A stretch of DNA of 64,000 nucleotides from Xanthomonas pisi DSM 18956 (GTDB lineage Bacteria; Pseudomonadota; Gammaproteobacteria; Xanthomonadales; Xanthomonadaceae): assembly GCF_001010415.1 (NCBI RefSeq), contig NZ_JPLE01000006.1, positions 83,968 to 147,967 of the forward strand, written 5' to 3'. The position numbers were made by a program, and so were the translations under genes. Below are positions 41,801-51,986 of the stretch, in pieces (the first letter of the stretch is position 1; every line of letters begins with the position of its first letter). The notes under the pieces were generated by a model, which was not told where the DNA came from, searched no databases, and saw only the letters and a program-made list of their open reading frames with translations.

Positions 41801-44127
41801 AGGGGACGCGAGAACAGGTAGCCCTGCAGGACTTCGCAGCCCAGGTCGGCCAGGAACAGGCGTTGAGCTTCGTTTTCCACGCCTTCGGCGACGACGTGCT
41901 TGCGCAGGTGCTCGCCGATGCGCAGCACCGAAGTGGTGAGGGCGCGCGCGTCTTCGCTGTGTTCGATATCGCGGACGAAGCTCATGTCCAGCTTGAGTTC
42001 GTCGATCGGCAGGCGGTGCAGATGGCTCAGGCTGGAATAGCCGGTGCCGAAGTCGTCCAGCGATAACGAGATGCCGGCTTCGCGGATGGCGTGCAGGTTT
42101 TCCAGCACGCCCGGCTGGCCGGACAGCATCACGCTTTCGGTCAATTCCAGGGTCAGGTCGGAGGCCTGCACGCCGGTGTCGGCGATCAACCGAAGCAGGT
42201 CGGGAAGCATGCGCGGGCTTTCGAAGCCGCTGGCCGACAGATTGACCGAAACGCGTGTGACCGGCACGCCGCGCAGACGCCAGTCGGCCACCTGCTCGCA
42301 GGCCCGCCGCAGGACCCAGGCGTTGAGCTGCGGCATCATGCCTTGCTCTTCGGCGACAGGCAGAAACCGTGCGGGCGAAACCGCGCCCAGTTGCGGATGA
42401 TTCCAGCGCAGCAACGCTTCCACGCCATACAGCGCGTGCGGTGCGGCGCTATGCAGTTGCGGCTGGTAGTGCAGCTGCAGTTGGTCGCGGCCGATGGCCT
42501 GGCGCAACTCCGCTTCCAGCGCCACGCGCTCCTGCGCCATGCGATTCATGTCGGAGCTGAAGAAACGGAAGCGTCCGCCGCCTTCCTTCTTGGCGCGATT
42601 CATCGCCAGATCGGCATGCCGCAGCAGGATGTTGATGTCGCGCCCGTCTTCGGGAAACATCGCCACGCCGATGCTGGCTGACGGATGCACGGTCATGTGG
42701 CCCACCGACAGCGGGCCGGCGATGGTGCCCAGCAGGCGCTCGGCCGTGGCGCTGGCCTGTTCGGCGCTGCATTGCGGCAGGGCCAGTGCGAACTCGTCGC
42801 CGGCCACGCGTGCCAGCATGGCGGTGGCAGTGAGCTGCTCGCCGATGCGCAGCGCGACGTCGCGCAGCAGGCCGTCGCCGGCAGAATGGCCCTGACTGTC
42901 GTTGATCAGCTTGAAGCGGTCGATGTTGATGAACATCAACGCGGCCGGCTCGGCGGCGTACTCGGCCTGGGTCAGCGCCTGCTCGGCGCGCGCGCTGAAC
43001 ATGATGCGGTTGGGCAGGCCGGTCAGTGCGTCGTAGAACGCGAGTTGATGCACGCGTTGACGGATCTGCTCGCGCTCCAGCGCCAGCGTGCACAGCTGCT
43101 GACACAACTCGGTCAGCCGCACATGCCAGGCGTCGGCGCGCTGCGGCTTGCGGTAATACAGCGCAAAGGTGCCAAGCACGCGCGAGCTGTTGGAGCGGAT
43201 CGGCGTGCTCCAGCAGGCGCGCAGACCCATCGGGAGGAGCAGCTCGCGGTAGGCGGCGAACAGCGGGTCGGTGGCGATGTCTTCCACCATCACCGCACGG
43301 CCACGCCAGGCAGCGGTGCCGCAGGCACCTGCACCGGGCGCGATTTTCAGGCCGTTGACGGCGTCGGCGTATTCGGGCGGCAGGCTGGGTGCGGCCAGCG
43401 AGTTCAGGTAGCCCTGGTTGTCGGCGCTCATGACGGTGGCCCACACTTCCGGTGCGATGCGTTCGACCTCGCTGCAGATCAGCGTCATCACCTCGATCAG
43501 CGGGCGCTCCTGCACCAGCGCTTCCAGCACGCGGTGCTGCAGCACTTCGTGCATCTTGGTGTCGGTGATGTCGGTCAGCACCGCCACGTAATGCGATGGA
43601 TTATGTCGGGCGTCGTAGATCGGGTTGAAGTTGAGCGAGATCCACAACGGCGAGCCGTCCTTGCGATAGACCAGCAGGTCGGCACGGGTCTGCTGCAGGG
43701 CATCGGCGCGCTCGCGGATGCGCGCGACTTCGCCCTGGTCGCTCTGCGCGCGGGTCAACACATCCGACGGGCGCTGACCGACCAGTTCGGCTTCGGTGTA
43801 GCCGAACATGCGCTGGAAGCCATCGTTGGCGTAGAGCAGGCGCGATTGCAGGTCGCAGATGAGGATGGCGCTGCTGCTGCCATCCAGCGCTTCGGCCAGC
43901 AGGCGCGAACGGCGGTCGTCGGGCGCTTCGCCCGGCTTGGCCATGCCGGCGGTGAGCGGGCCGGGCCTGATCGGCCCGGCCGCGCGCGCATCCTCGAATG
44001 CGCTGACCGACGAGGTGTCGCCGACCAGTTCCGCCGTCGCCCACGCATCCGTCGCCGTGTTCGGAACGGTGTCCGGCGCACCGGCGTGCGGCGGCGGATC
44101 GGTCGGATGCGGGGGCGGGGCACGCAT
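41758..44127 (-). CDS. PAS-GAF-GGDEF-EAL protein, probable cyclic-di-GMP phosphodiesterase
   Basis: 789 residues with no membrane helix. After a Pro/Ala-rich start come a PAS domain (about 75-195), a GAF domain (about 205-345), a GGDEF domain and an EAL domain (about 535-785). The GGDEF signature is A-G-D-E-F (about 440-444), so cyclase activity is doubtful, though GTP binding may remain. The EAL domain is intact: E-A-L-L-R-W near 569, D-D-F-G-T-G-Y-S-S, and E-G-V-E-N. It probably hydrolyses cyclic di-GMP, tuned by its sensor domains. I take ATG 44127; a TTG two codons earlier is possible. It starts six bases after the cheB stop and looks like the last gene of the che operon. Confidence 0.92.
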   Translation of the reverse strand: MRAPPPHPTDPPPHAGAPDTVPNTATDAWATAELVGDTSSVSAFEDARAAGPIRPGPLTAGMAKPGEAPDDRRSRLLAEALDGSSSAILICDLQSRLLYANDGFQRMFGYTEAELVGQRPSDVLTRAQSDQGEVARIRERADALQQTRADLLVYRKDGSPLWISLNFNPIYDARHNPSHYVAVLTDITDTKMHEVLQHRVLEALVQERPLIEVMTLICSEVERIAPEVWATVMSADNQGYLNSLAAPSLPPEYADAVNGLKIAPGAGACGTAAWRGRAVMVEDIATDPLFAAYRELLLPMGLRACWSTPIRSNSSRVLGTFALYYRKPQRADAWHVRLTELCQQLCTLALEREQIRQRVHQLAFYDALTGLPNRIMFSARAEQALTQAEYAAEPAALMFINIDRFKLINDSQGHSAGDGLLRDVALRIGEQLTATAMLARVAGDEFALALPQCSAEQASATAERLLGTIAGPLSVGHMTVHPSASIGVAMFPEDGRDINILLRHADLAMNRAKKEGGGRFRFFSSDMNRMAQERVALEAELRQAIGRDQLQLHYQPQLHSAAPHALYGVEALLRWNHPQLGAVSPARFLPVAEEQGMMPQLNAWVLRRACEQVADWRLRGVPVTRVSVNLSASGFESPRMLPDLLRLIADTGVQASDLTLELTESVMLSGQPGVLENLHAIREAGISLSLDDFGTGYSSLSHLHRLPIDELKLDMSFVRDIEHSEDARALTTSVLRIGEHLRKHVVAEGVENEAQRLFLADLGCEVLQGYLFSRPLPAPALEAWLGAQP

Positions 44128-44133
44128 GGGCAA

Positions 44134-45210
44134 TCAGCGCGCCTGTGCCGACAAGGCGATCAGGCGTTCGGCGACACGCTCCAGCGGCACCACTTCCTGG
44201 GCGGCGCCCAGCTTGTAGGCGGCCCCGGGCATGCCCCAGACCACGCTGCTGGCTTCGTCCTGCACCAGGGTGGGCGCGCCGGCCTGCAGCATTTCCAGCA
44301 GTCCACGCGCACCGTCGTCGCCCATGCCGGTGAGGATGGCGCCGACCGCATTCGGGCCGGCGTTGGCGGCAACGGAGCGGAACAGCACGTCCACCGCCGG
44401 CTTGTGGCGGTTGACCGGCGGGCCGTCGTCGATGCGGCAGCGCCAGCGGGCGCCGTCGCGGATGATGCGCAGGTGCTGGCCGCCTGGCGGCAGGTAGGCG
44501 TGACCGGGCAGGATCGCTTCGCCGTCGCTGGCCTCGCGCACCGACATCGCCGAGTGGCGATTGAGGCGCTCGGCAAAGGCGGTGCTGAAGCTGGCCGGCA
44601 GATGCTGGGTCATCACCACCGCCGGCGCATCGGCCGGCATGTGTTCGAGCACCACGCGCAGCGCTTCGGTGCCGCCGGCAGAGGCGCCGATGGCGATCAG
44701 CCGGTCGGTGGTGCGGAAGCGCAGCGCGCTGCCGGGCACCGGTGCCGATTGCATGTCCAGAGTGACCTTGGGCGTGCTGGGGCGATGCAACGCGCTGACC
44801 TTGGCCTTGGCGGCCATCTTGACCTTGCTGACGATCTCTTCGGCATAGCCTTCCAGGCCGCGTGCGACGTCGATCTTGGGCTTGGACACGAAGTCCACCG
44901 CACCCAGCGACAAGGCCTGCAAGGTGGTATCGGCGCCGCGCTCGGTGAGCGAGGAGATCATCACCACCGGCGTGGGCCGCAGGCGCATCAGATTCTCCAG
45001 AAACACCAGCCCGTCCATGCGCGGCATTTCCACGTCCAGCGTGATGACGTCCGGGTTGAGGCGTTTGATCTTTTCGCGCGCCAGGATCGGGTCGGCGGCC
45101 GAGCCGATGACTTCGATGCCGGGATCGCGCGAGAGGATTTCGGTGAGCATCTGGCGGACGACTGCCGAGTCGTCGACGATCAGGACACGAACGGGAGTTT
45201 CCAGCGTCAT
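44134..45210 (-). CDS. cheB: Chemotaxis response regulator/methylesterase CheB
   Basis: 358 residues. Receiver domain with phosphoacceptor Asp59 ([13 protein letters not shown]), linker, then the methylesterase domain with catalytic Ser177 ([10 protein letters not shown]), His203 (T-Q-H-L-P) and Asp299 (G-M-G-D-D-G-A). When phosphorylated by CheA it removes methyl groups from receptor glutamates. ATG 45210 overlaps the cheD stop by four bases and gives the receiver N-terminus directly. No cheA is in the window. Confidence 0.96.
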   Translation of the reverse strand: MTLETPVRVLIVDDSAVVRQMLTEILSRDPGIEVIGSAADPILAREKIKRLNPDVITLDVEMPRMDGLVFLENLMRLRPTPVVMISSLTERGADTTLQALSLGAVDFVSKPKIDVARGLEGYAEEIVSKVKMAAKAKVSALHRPSTPKVTLDMQSAPVPGSALRFRTTDRLIAIGASAGGTEALRVVLEHMPADAPAVVMTQHLPASFSTAFAERLNRHSAMSVREASDGEAILPGHAYLPPGGQHLRIIRDGARWRCRIDDGPPVNRHKPAVDVLFRSVAANAGPNAVGAILTGMGDDGARGLLEMLQAGAPTLVQDEASSVVWGMPGAAYKLGAAQEVVPLERVAERLIALSAQAR

Positions 45211-45803
45211 TCGAACAACTCCACTCCACCGGTGACCGGTGCTTTGGAAAGACGGGCGCGCACGGCCGATTCTGCGGCGGCGACCTCGGCTTCGTGCGCG
45301 TGCGGCAAACGCTGCACGACCACCCGGCCGGTCGTCGGGAAGAACCACACCTTGCGCGGATGGATGCCGCACAGATCTTCGGCAATGATGGGAATGTGCT
45401 CGGCCTGCAGGTACTGGCGCACGAATTCGGCGTTACGGGTGCCGACCGGGTTGCTGGTGAAGCCCTTGAGCACGTTGGCGCCGCCGAAGACCTTGGCTTC
45501 GATGCGTTTGCGATGCGCGCCGCGCTTGAGCATGTCGTTGATCAGCAACTCCATCGCATAACTGCCGTAGCGCGCCGGTGCACCGTCGCCGACCTGACCT
45601 TCGGGCAGCAGGAAGTGATTCATGCCGCCGATCTTGAGCACCGGGTCGCGCAAGCAGGCCGCAACGCACGATCCCAAGGTGGTCGTCAACGCGGTGTCGT
45701 CGTCCACCACCAGATACTGGGTCGGCAGCAGCTTGGCGGTGATGGTCTGGAACCGCGAATCGCGGTAGCGCATCACGTCGTCGACCTGCACGGCAGTACT
45801 CAT
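45207..45803 (-). CDS. cheD: Chemoreceptor glutamine deamidase CheD
   Basis: 198 residues. Catalytic Cys46 ([11 protein letters not shown]), His63 (G-G-M-N-H-F-L-L-P) and the following F-G-G-A-N-V-L motif are intact. CheD converts specific receptor glutamines to glutamates, making methylation sites. The start overlaps the cheR stop and the stop overlaps the cheB start, each by four bases, so cheR-cheD-cheB is a tightly coupled unit. Substrates are presumably the MCPs encoded nearby. Confidence 0.96.
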   Translation of the reverse strand: MSTAVQVDDVMRYRDSRFQTITAKLLPTQYLVVDDDTALTTTLGSCVAACLRDPVLKIGGMNHFLLPEGQVGDGAPARYGSYAMELLINDMLKRGAHRKRIEAKVFGGANVLKGFTSNPVGTRNAEFVRQYLQAEHIPIIAEDLCGIHPRKVWFFPTTGRVVVQRLPHAHEAEVAAAESAVRARLSKAPVTGGVELFE

Positions 45804-46666
45804 GCAGATGCTCCCGAACGCGGGGCGCGCCGATACAGCGTGCGTCCGCACGGCTGGATCAGGTCGGCCGCGTGCAGGTAATTCTCCGAATGCCCGGTGT
45901 AGAGCAGACCGTCGTCGCCCATGTGGCTGACCAGACGCGACAGGATGCCGCGCTGGGTCGGTTTGTCGAAATAGATCATCACGTTGCGGCAGAACAGCGC
46001 CGCGTACGGGCCGCCGACGTCGTAACGCGGTGCCAGCAGGTTCAACTGGCGGTATTCGATGAGCTGGCGCAGCGCCGGGATCACCCGGCACTTGCCTTCG
46101 TTGGGGCCGCTGCCGCGCTGGAAGTACTTGCGCTTGATCGAAGCGTCCAGCGAGGCGACGCGGTCGATGGCGTAGACGCCGCGCGAGGCGGTTTCCAGCA
46201 CCTGGGTGTCGACATCGGTGGCGACGATACTCACTGGCGGGGTCAGCGTGCCGAAGGCTTCGCAGGCGGTGATGGCGATGGAGTAGGGCTCCTCACCGGT
46301 GGACGCCGCGCACGACCAGATCTTCAGCGATGCCTGTGAGGCCCGCTTCTGCAGTTCTTCGCGCAGCTTGTCGAAGTGGTGCGGCTCGCGGAAGAACGAG
46401 GTCAGGTTGGTGGTCAGTGCGTTGGTGAATGCCTGCCATTCTTCTTCGTCGTTGCCGGCTTCCAGCTGGTCCAGATAGTCGCGGAACGAGCGCAGCCCGA
46501 GCACGCGCAGGCGCCGCGACAGGCGGCCGTACACCATGTCGCGCTTGGCCGGCGCCAGCGAGATGCCGACGCGCTGGTAAATCAGGTCGCAAACGCGCTT
46601 GAAGTCGCGGTCGCCGAAGTCGAATTCGCGCGTGTCTGAAGCGGGAGTCGTAGTCGTCATATCCAT
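45800..46666 (-). CDS. cheR: Chemotaxis protein methyltransferase CheR
   Basis: 288 residues. N-terminal helical domain, then the SAM-binding domain with [14 protein letters not shown] and the conserved [10 protein letters not shown]. It methylates receptor glutamates using S-adenosylmethionine, recruited by the receptor's C-terminal W-x-x-F tether, which several MCPs here carry. Two ATGs lie two codons apart (46666 and 46660). It starts 216 bp after the MCP gene at 46883-49258, with a hairpin between. Confidence 0.96.
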   Translation of the reverse strand: MDMTTTTPASDTREFDFGDRDFKRVCDLIYQRVGISLAPAKRDMVYGRLSRRLRVLGLRSFRDYLDQLEAGNDEEEWQAFTNALTTNLTSFFREPHHFDKLREELQKRASQASLKIWSCAASTGEEPYSIAITACEAFGTLTPPVSIVATDVDTQVLETASRGVYAIDRVASLDASIKRKYFQRGSGPNEGKCRVIPALRQLIEYRQLNLLAPRYDVGGPYAALFCRNVMIYFDKPTQRGILSRLVSHMGDDGLLYTGHSENYLHAADLIQPCGRTLYRRAPRSGASA

Positions 46667-46833
46667 ACACGTCGTGAGCTATTACTGGATATCGGCCATG
46701 TAGTCATGCAACTGAAGCGCCAATCCGACGATCGCTGCGGTTGGGTTCGGTGTCGCATCGACGGTGCGGCGCGGCGGCGTGCAGGGAGCAGGCGCCGGGG
46801 TGAAGACTGCCTGTCGTTGCGAGAGGCACAAAT

Positions 46834-46862
46834 GCAACGCCCCGGCGGTGCCGGGGCGTTGC
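46834..46862 (-). terminator. Perfect hairpin between an MCP gene and cheR
   Basis: GCAACGCCCCGGC-GGT-GCCGGGGCGTTGC is a perfect 13-bp stem, 20 bp after the MCP stop, followed on the minus strand by ATTTGTG. It should reduce or end read-through from the MCP into cheR. Confidence 0.75.
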
Positions 46863-46882
46863 GGGGCGACAGCGGTGAGGTC

Positions 46883-49258
46883 TTAGAACTCTTGCCAGTT
46901 ACCGTCGGCCAGTGCGGCCTGTGGCTTGGCAGTGCGCGCTGGCGCTGCGGCTGCACGCACGGTCGGCTTGGCCGCGGTCTTGACCGCAACCGGACGCGAG
47001 GCGACCGGGCGGACACGTGCTTGCGCAACCGCGGCCGACTCGTCCAGCTTGAACACCGACACCGCTTCGGCCAGATGACCGGCCTGCTCTTCCATCGAGC
47101 GGGCGGCGGCGGTGGCTTCTTCCACCAGCGCAGCGTTCTGCTGGGTGGTTTCGTCCATCTGGGTGATGGTCTGGTTGACCTGCTCGATGCCGGCCGACTG
47201 TTCCTGCGACGCAGCGGAGATCTCGCCCATGATGTCGGTCACGCGCTGCACGCTGGCCACGATCTCTGCCATGGTCGCACCGGCCTTGCGCACCAGCGCC
47301 GAGCCTTCGGCCACCTTGTGCACGGAGTCGTCGATCAGTCCCTTGATCTCCTTGGCCGCACCGGCCGACCGCTGTGCCAGCGTGCGCACTTCCGAGGCCA
47401 CCACGGCAAAGCCGCGACCCTGTTCGCCGGCACGTGCCGCTTCCACCGCGGCGTTCAGCGCCAGGATGTTGGTCTGGAACGCAATGCCGTCGATGACCGA
47501 GATGATGTCTGCGATCTTCTTGGACGAGGCTTCGATGCCGGACATGGTGGTGACCACCTGCGACACCACTTCGCCGCCCTGCGAGGCCACACCGGTCGCG
47601 CCGATGGCCAGTTGATTGGCCTGACGTGCACTTTCGGCGTTCTGCTTGACGGTGGAGGTGAGCTCTTCCATCGAGGCGGCGGTTTCTTCCAGGTTGGCGG
47701 CCTGCTGTTCGGTGCGGTGCGACAGGTCGCTGTTGCCCGAGGCGATTTCGCCGGCTGCCGAGTTGATTGCGCTGGAAGAGAGCTTGATGCGGCCGACGAT
47801 GTCGGCCAGCTGTTCGGCGGTGGCATTGGCATCGTCACGCATCTGCGCGAACACGCCGCTGAACTGCCCGTGCATGCGCACGGTCAGATCGCCGCGCGAC
47901 AATGCAGACAACAACGTGGAAATCTGCTCCAGGCTGCCGGCGTTGGCATCCAGCAAGCCGTTGAGCTGCTGCGCCAGCTGCAGGAAGAAGCCCTGCTTGC
48001 CGTCGGTGTCGACGCGGCCGCTCATGTCGCCGCTGGCAGCGGCGCGCACGATGCGGGCGACTTCTTCTTCGACCTGGACTTCGATGGTGCGGTCGCGCCA
48101 TTCGCAGACTTCGCCGGTGGTTTCGCCTTGCTCGTTCTTGATGCCGGTGACGGTCTGCGCCAGCACGACTTCGCCGAAGCGCTCTTCAAAGCTGGTGACG
48201 CCGTCGCGTTCCAGCGCAGCGATGGCCTTGCGTACGGTCGCATCCGACAGGCCCAGGTAGCTGATGTGCTGGCCGATGACCTTGCTCGCATCGAACTCCG
48301 GCGATGCCAGACGGATGCTGCTTTCGTACTGCGTCACGATCTTCTTGAAGGCGTCGTTGGCGTAGATCATCACGCGATCGGGATCGGTGATGAAGGTGCC
48401 GGTGGACGACTTGTCCAGTGCGGTGCGGATGCGCAGGTTCTCGTCGGCGATCTTCTGATCGCGTTCGATGCGCTCCTTCAGGTCGCGCTGCATGCGCTGC
48501 ATCGAGCGCATCAGTTCGCCCACTTCGTCCTGGCCCTGCACGTTGATCTGACCATCCAGCTTGCCGCCGGCGATCTCGGTGGCGGTGCTCACCGCACCGC
48601 GCATGCTGCGCACGATGGAGCGGGCGAACAGGAACGCCAGGCCCAGGCCGCCGGCGATGCCGATCAGCAACACCATCAGGGTCAGGCTGACTGAAGTTGC
48701 GTGGACCTTTTCGGCCTTGGTCTTGGCTGCCTGCGCCAGCAGGTTGTCTTCGGCGATCAACGCAGCCAGCGAATCCTTGGCCTTGTTGTGCAGGGTGCGG
48801 GTCTCGCCGACAAAGGTATCGATGGCATCGTCGGGAAGGTTCAGCTCGATCATTTCATCGACGCTGGCGTACGAGGCCGAGGCCTTTTTCCAGTCGGCGA
48901 CGAACACGTCAAAGAGTTTTTTCTGCTGCGGACTTTCGATCAGGCGGGGGTAGCCCTTGATCGTGGCCTCGATTTCGCCGTGCAGCTTCTTGGCGCGGAC
49001 CCTGGCTTCCTGCTTGACCGCATCGCTGGCGCGCACCAGATTTTGATAAGACGCATTCCGGTATTCGCCCAGCATGCCGCGCAGATCGCCGGCTTCGCGC
49101 ACGCTGGACATGGTGTTGCCGGCCAGGTCGCGGGTCACGTTGTTGAGCGATGCCAGCCCCGAGTACGCGATGATTCCCTGCACCAGCATGATCAGCAGCA
49201 CGATGCCGAACGCCAGCATCAGCCGCGGCATCAATTTCAGATTATTGATCCATTGCAT
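46883..49258 (-). CDS. Methyl-accepting chemotaxis protein with PAS domain and CheR tether
   Basis: 791 residues. First membrane helix (about 15-35), a helical periplasmic sensor of roughly 150 residues in the 4HB class, second helix (about 190-210), HAMP, a cytosolic PAS domain (about 270-370), then the long signalling coiled coil with tip [16 protein letters not shown]. It ends N-W-Q-E-F, the pentapeptide docking site for CheR and CheB. ATG 49258 gives the membrane-helix start. It is the gene just upstream of cheR-cheD-cheB. The ligand is unknown; the PAS domain could sense redox state or oxygen. Confidence 0.95.
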   Translation of the reverse strand: MQWINNLKLMPRLMLAFGIVLLIMLVQGIIAYSGLASLNNVTRDLAGNTMSSVREAGDLRGMLGEYRNASYQNLVRASDAVKQEARVRAKKLHGEIEATIKGYPRLIESPQQKKLFDVFVADWKKASASYASVDEMIELNLPDDAIDTFVGETRTLHNKAKDSLAALIAEDNLLAQAAKTKAEKVHATSVSLTLMVLLIGIAGGLGLAFLFARSIVRSMRGAVSTATEIAGGKLDGQINVQGQDEVGELMRSMQRMQRDLKERIERDQKIADENLRIRTALDKSSTGTFITDPDRVMIYANDAFKKIVTQYESSIRLASPEFDASKVIGQHISYLGLSDATVRKAIAALERDGVTSFEERFGEVVLAQTVTGIKNEQGETTGEVCEWRDRTIEVQVEEEVARIVRAAASGDMSGRVDTDGKQGFFLQLAQQLNGLLDANAGSLEQISTLLSALSRGDLTVRMHGQFSGVFAQMRDDANATAEQLADIVGRIKLSSSAINSAAGEIASGNSDLSHRTEQQAANLEETAASMEELTSTVKQNAESARQANQLAIGATGVASQGGEVVSQVVTTMSGIEASSKKIADIISVIDGIAFQTNILALNAAVEAARAGEQGRGFAVVASEVRTLAQRSAGAAKEIKGLIDDSVHKVAEGSALVRKAGATMAEIVASVQRVTDIMGEISAASQEQSAGIEQVNQTITQMDETTQQNAALVEEATAAARSMEEQAGHLAEAVSVFKLDESAAVAQARVRPVASRPVAVKTAAKPTVRAAAAPARTAKPQAALADGNWQEF

Positions 49259-49302
49259 TGACACGATTCCCCCGTAAAAGTCAGTCCGCATAATCCAGAC
49301 AG

Positions 49303-49332
49303 CACATCGCCACGCATGGGCGTGGCGATGTG
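49303..49332 (-). terminator. Perfect hairpin after the secreted OB-fold-like gene
   Basis: CACATCGCCACGC-ATGG-GCGTGGCGATGTG is a perfect 13-bp stem starting eight bases beyond the stop of the gene at 49341-49724. No T run follows, but position fits a terminator. Confidence 0.65.
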
Positions 49333-49340
49333 CGATGCGA

Positions 49341-49724
49341 TTACTTGATGGTGGCGAGCTTCAGGCTGGCCGGGGAGCTGACTTCGATTTCGGCGCGCGA
49401 GCTGTCGCGCTGGATCTTGCCCAGGACGCAGACGTCCTTGCCTTCCAGGGTTTCCGGGGCAAAGCTGAACTTGCCGCGGTTGGCGCCATCGATCCGGGCC
49501 GAGAAGGTATGGCGCGGGAACATGCCGCCCATGTACAGGAAGGTGGGCTCACCCTCCGAGCTCTGCGCGTACTTGGCCTTTTCGACCTTGCCGCAGACCA
49601 TGCCGTCCTTGCCGACGAAGCGGGTGGCCATCTCCGGCGGAATCATTTCCTGCGACTGGGCCGACAGCGTGGGGGCAACGATCACGAGAGCAGCGACGGG
49701 GAGGAGCGAGAGCAGGAACTTCAT
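49341..49724 (-). CDS. Secreted OB-fold-like protein of unknown function
   Basis: 127 residues with a cleavable signal peptide ([20 protein letters not shown]). The mature part [19 protein letters not shown], then [14 protein letters not shown] and I-E-V-S-S-P follows the pattern of small OB-fold domains often found in nuclease-associated or DNA-binding exported proteins; its two Cys could pair. ATG 49724 has a GGAGA ribosome site. It lies between an MCP gene and cheW on the same strand, but the flanking hairpins suggest a separate transcript. Confidence 0.85.
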   Translation of the reverse strand: MKFLLSLLPVAALVIVAPTLSAQSQEMIPPEMATRFVGKDGMVCGKVEKAKYAQSSEGEPTFLYMGGMFPRHTFSARIDGANRGKFSFAPETLEGKDVCVLGKIQRDSSRAEIEVSSPASLKLATIK

Positions 49725-50037
49725 TGGGGATTCTCCAGAATCGAAAGTCGAACGGTGACCCGCTTATGAACGCGGGCTTCTATTCAGCTATCGGCTATCC
49801 GGGGTTCAACTTGAATCCAAAAAACGTGAGGTGTATCGCACTTCTATTTAGCGGTGCGTCGCGTGTCGGGAGGCTCCTGACACCGGATGGTGGTATGCGC
49901 TTAGGGCATAAATCACTGCGGCCGTCAGAAGGCTGCCGGAGATACAGGCGCGGCGATGCATACCTGTTGCATCGCCGCGCCTGCCGATCACCGCATCCCT
50001 CTGACGACCGCAGGTCGCCGCACGCAACCACCCTGAA
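49725..50037. other. Gap between cheW and the OB-fold-like gene
   Basis: No gene. It contains the 16-bp hairpin at 49945-49983 and a more A+T-rich stretch near 49770-49860 that may hold the promoter of the OB-fold-like gene, though I cannot pick a convincing -35/-10 pair. Confidence 0.5.
49945..49983 (-). terminator. 16-bp perfect hairpin downstream of cheW
   Basis: CAGGCGCGGCGATGCA-TACCTGT-TGCATCGCCGCGCCTG, a perfect 16-bp stem with a seven-base loop, lies 54 bp after the cheW stop. It lacks a T tract, so it may stabilise the 3' end or act with Rho. Confidence 0.65.
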
Positions 50038-50520
50038 TCAGGCGGCTTCTTCGGTCAGCTGCTGACCCAGCTCGGTGCTGTCCAGCAAGGTTTCGATGTC
50101 CAGCAGGATCAGCATGCGATCGTCCTGGGTGCCGATGCCCGAGATGAAGCGGGTGTCGACCGAGGCGCCGAATTCGGGGGTGGGGCGGATCTGATCGTCG
50201 TTGAGCGGGATCACATCCGAGACGCTGTCCACCACGATGCCGACCACGCGGTCTTCGACGTTGAGCACGATCATCACGGTGAAGGCGTCGTAGCGCGCTT
50301 CTTTCAGGCGCAGCTTCAGGCGCAGGTCGATCACTGGCACGATGGTGCCGCGCAGGTTGATCACACCCTTGATGTAGTCGGGCGCGTCGGGCAGGCGGGT
50401 GACCGAATCGTAGCCGCGGATTTCCTGCACTTTCAGGATGTCCACGCCGTAGTGTTCTTCGCCCAGGGCGAAGCTGAGGAATTCACCACCGGTGCCGGTG
50501 GCAGTGCTTTTGTCGTTCAT
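50038..50520 (-). CDS. cheW: Chemotaxis coupling protein CheW
   Basis: 160 residues, one CheW domain: F-L-S-F-A-L-G-E-E-H-Y-G-V-D, V-Q-E-I-R-G-Y, the hallmark G-V-I-N-L-R-G-T-I-V-P-V-I-D-L-R and V-D-S-V-S-D-V. It links receptors to the CheA kinase. A single gene here, with no cheA or cheY beside it, implies the core kinase is encoded elsewhere. It has its own downstream hairpin. Confidence 0.95.
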   Translation of the reverse strand: MNDKSTATGTGGEFLSFALGEEHYGVDILKVQEIRGYDSVTRLPDAPDYIKGVINLRGTIVPVIDLRLKLRLKEARYDAFTVMIVLNVEDRVVGIVVDSVSDVIPLNDDQIRPTPEFGASVDTRFISGIGTQDDRMLILLDIETLLDSTELGQQLTEEAA

Positions 50521-50641
50521 GAAAACTCCGGGCGTTTCGGCTGAGTGTCAGGTTGCGGCACTGGGTTGAAAAGGCTGCCATAGCAACATCGGCGCGGCGC
50601 TACGCAACTTTAGGTGCGTGGCTGCCGTGGTACGGTCGGGT

Positions 50642-51427
50642 TCAGAACACGCCGCTCTTGCGCGCATTGCGCTGGCGGTCGACCCGGAAGATATAGCGCT
50701 GGATGGTTTCGTCGGCGCCACGCGGCAGGTCGCTGAATTGCATGCCCACGCGGAAGCCTTCGCTGCCGTTGGGCAGGGTCTGCTTGTGCTGGCTGCAGAC
50801 GGTGAGCGGCAGCGAAATCGGCGCGGTGTCAGGCAGCTGCAGGGTGCAGTTGCGGTAGGTGCGTTGCGGTTCCAGCAGGGGCATGCCGGCAGTGAGCGAG
50901 ACCGCCAGGCCGCCGCTGCTGATATCGATCACGCGCAGCTGCAGGTTGAGATTGCCGCCTTCGGCTTCGTCCTGGCGGATGATGCAGACCGGCGAGTCGG
51001 TGATCGGCGTTTCCAGCCGGTACGACTCGCGGCGTTGCATGTGGTACATCGCGTCGGGCAGGTCGGCGCGGAAGGCGACATGGATGTCGCGTTCGATGCG
51101 CTCGGCCTTTTCCAGCCGGAAGCGCACGTTGACCCGCTCCAGCTGCGCATAGCAGAGCAGGTACTTGGCATCCTCGATGGCGCGGTTGGAGGTGTCGTTG
51201 TGGCTGCCGTCCAGGATCACGCAGTCGTCGTCTTCGTCCACGTCGAGCACGGCGGTGGGTACGGCCATGTCGCGGCCGGCCACGTGCAGGGTCACCACGG
51301 CGCGTTGATCGAGCAGCTGACGCAGCAAACCACGGATCTGCCGCTTGTTGCGCAGCAGATAGCGTTCGTCACCTTCGGCAAGGTGATCGGCGTCGTGGTC
51401 CAGCTCGGAGGTATCGCCTTGGGACAT
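50642..51427 (-). CDS. ycgR: Flagellar brake protein YcgR (PilZ, cyclic-di-GMP receptor)
   Basis: 261 residues: N-terminal YcgR domain (V-A-G-R-D-M-A-V-P-T-A-V-L-D-V) and C-terminal PilZ domain with the cyclic-di-GMP motifs Q-R-R-E-S-Y-R (R-x-x-x-R) and D-I-S-S-G-G (D-x-S-x-x-G). When bound to cyclic di-GMP, YcgR acts on the flagellar motor to slow swimming. ATG 51427 is chosen over an upstream GTG because it gives M-S-Q-G-D. It lies next to cheW and the chemoreceptors and is a likely reader of the messenger set by the EAL protein and RpfG. Confidence 0.94.
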   Translation of the reverse strand: MSQGDTSELDHDADHLAEGDERYLLRNKRQIRGLLRQLLDQRAVVTLHVAGRDMAVPTAVLDVDEDDDCVILDGSHNDTSNRAIEDAKYLLCYAQLERVNVRFRLEKAERIERDIHVAFRADLPDAMYHMQRRESYRLETPITDSPVCIIRQDEAEGGNLNLQLRVIDISSGGLAVSLTAGMPLLEPQRTYRNCTLQLPDTAPISLPLTVCSQHKQTLPNGSEGFRVGMQFSDLPRGADETIQRYIFRVDRQRNARKSGVF

Positions 51428-51650
51428 GGGCACAAGCACAGTGGTAGCGGGAAGAAGCCCGGAGGGTTGTCCCGGCGTCGCCTTGATATCGGCGGCAAAC
51501 CCGAATCTTTAAGTGCCGCTGACAAAACTTGTCTGCGGATCGCTGGTAAGGATCAGTCGTGATGGTCGATGTGCAGAGCTCTCGACGCAGCAACCAGCAA
51601 GGTTCTGGCGCGATGTCTTCGTTCTTCGGCAGAGCAACCAGCCGCCTGCA

Positions 51651-51895
51651 TGGTGCGGTGTCCTTGCCGATTGCGGGACCGTTGGCGGCTTGGATGCCGC
51701 CATCGAGCACCCACGGACGGGTTCACGGCGTGTCCCGCGAGCGGCGAGGGCACCGCGCCCTCGACACTGCAAGTGTGCTGCAGGGCCCTTGCCCGCCCAC
51801 CATCGCAGGACACGCTGCAAGTACGTCCATGTCAGCTCCGTGGCGGCATCCATGCCGCCAAGGGTCCTGCGACGGTGAGCGGGCAAGGACCAGTC
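51651..51895. repeat. Long imperfect palindrome, copy 1
   Basis: The left arm runs from GGGACCGTTGGCGGC-TTGGATGCCGCC through CACGGACGGGTTCACGGCGT-GTCCCGCGAG. The right arm is its imperfect complement, GGCGGCATCCATGCCGCC preceded by TCGCAGGACACGCTGCAAGT-ACGTCCATG. The whole unit of about 230 bp can fold on itself around 51765-51775 and has ends like short terminal inverted repeats. Copy 2 lies 336 bp on in the same orientation. Confidence 0.75.
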
Positions 51896-51986
51896 GAGCT
51901 AGTCGGTGCTCAGAGTTTCGACAAAGCGGTCAGCACCATGTCCGGCGTGGTTTCCTCGCTCTTCAAAAAACCGGCAGCGAACTCTC

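Noticed and set aside
41252..41821. Plus-strand open frame through the tandem repeat array
   Set aside because: Its translation merely repeats with the repeat unit and ends inside the 3' end of the opposite-strand EAL gene.
44128..44133. TTG at 44133 as start of the EAL protein
   Set aside because: ATG two codons later is the simpler start and there is no ribosome site favouring TTG.
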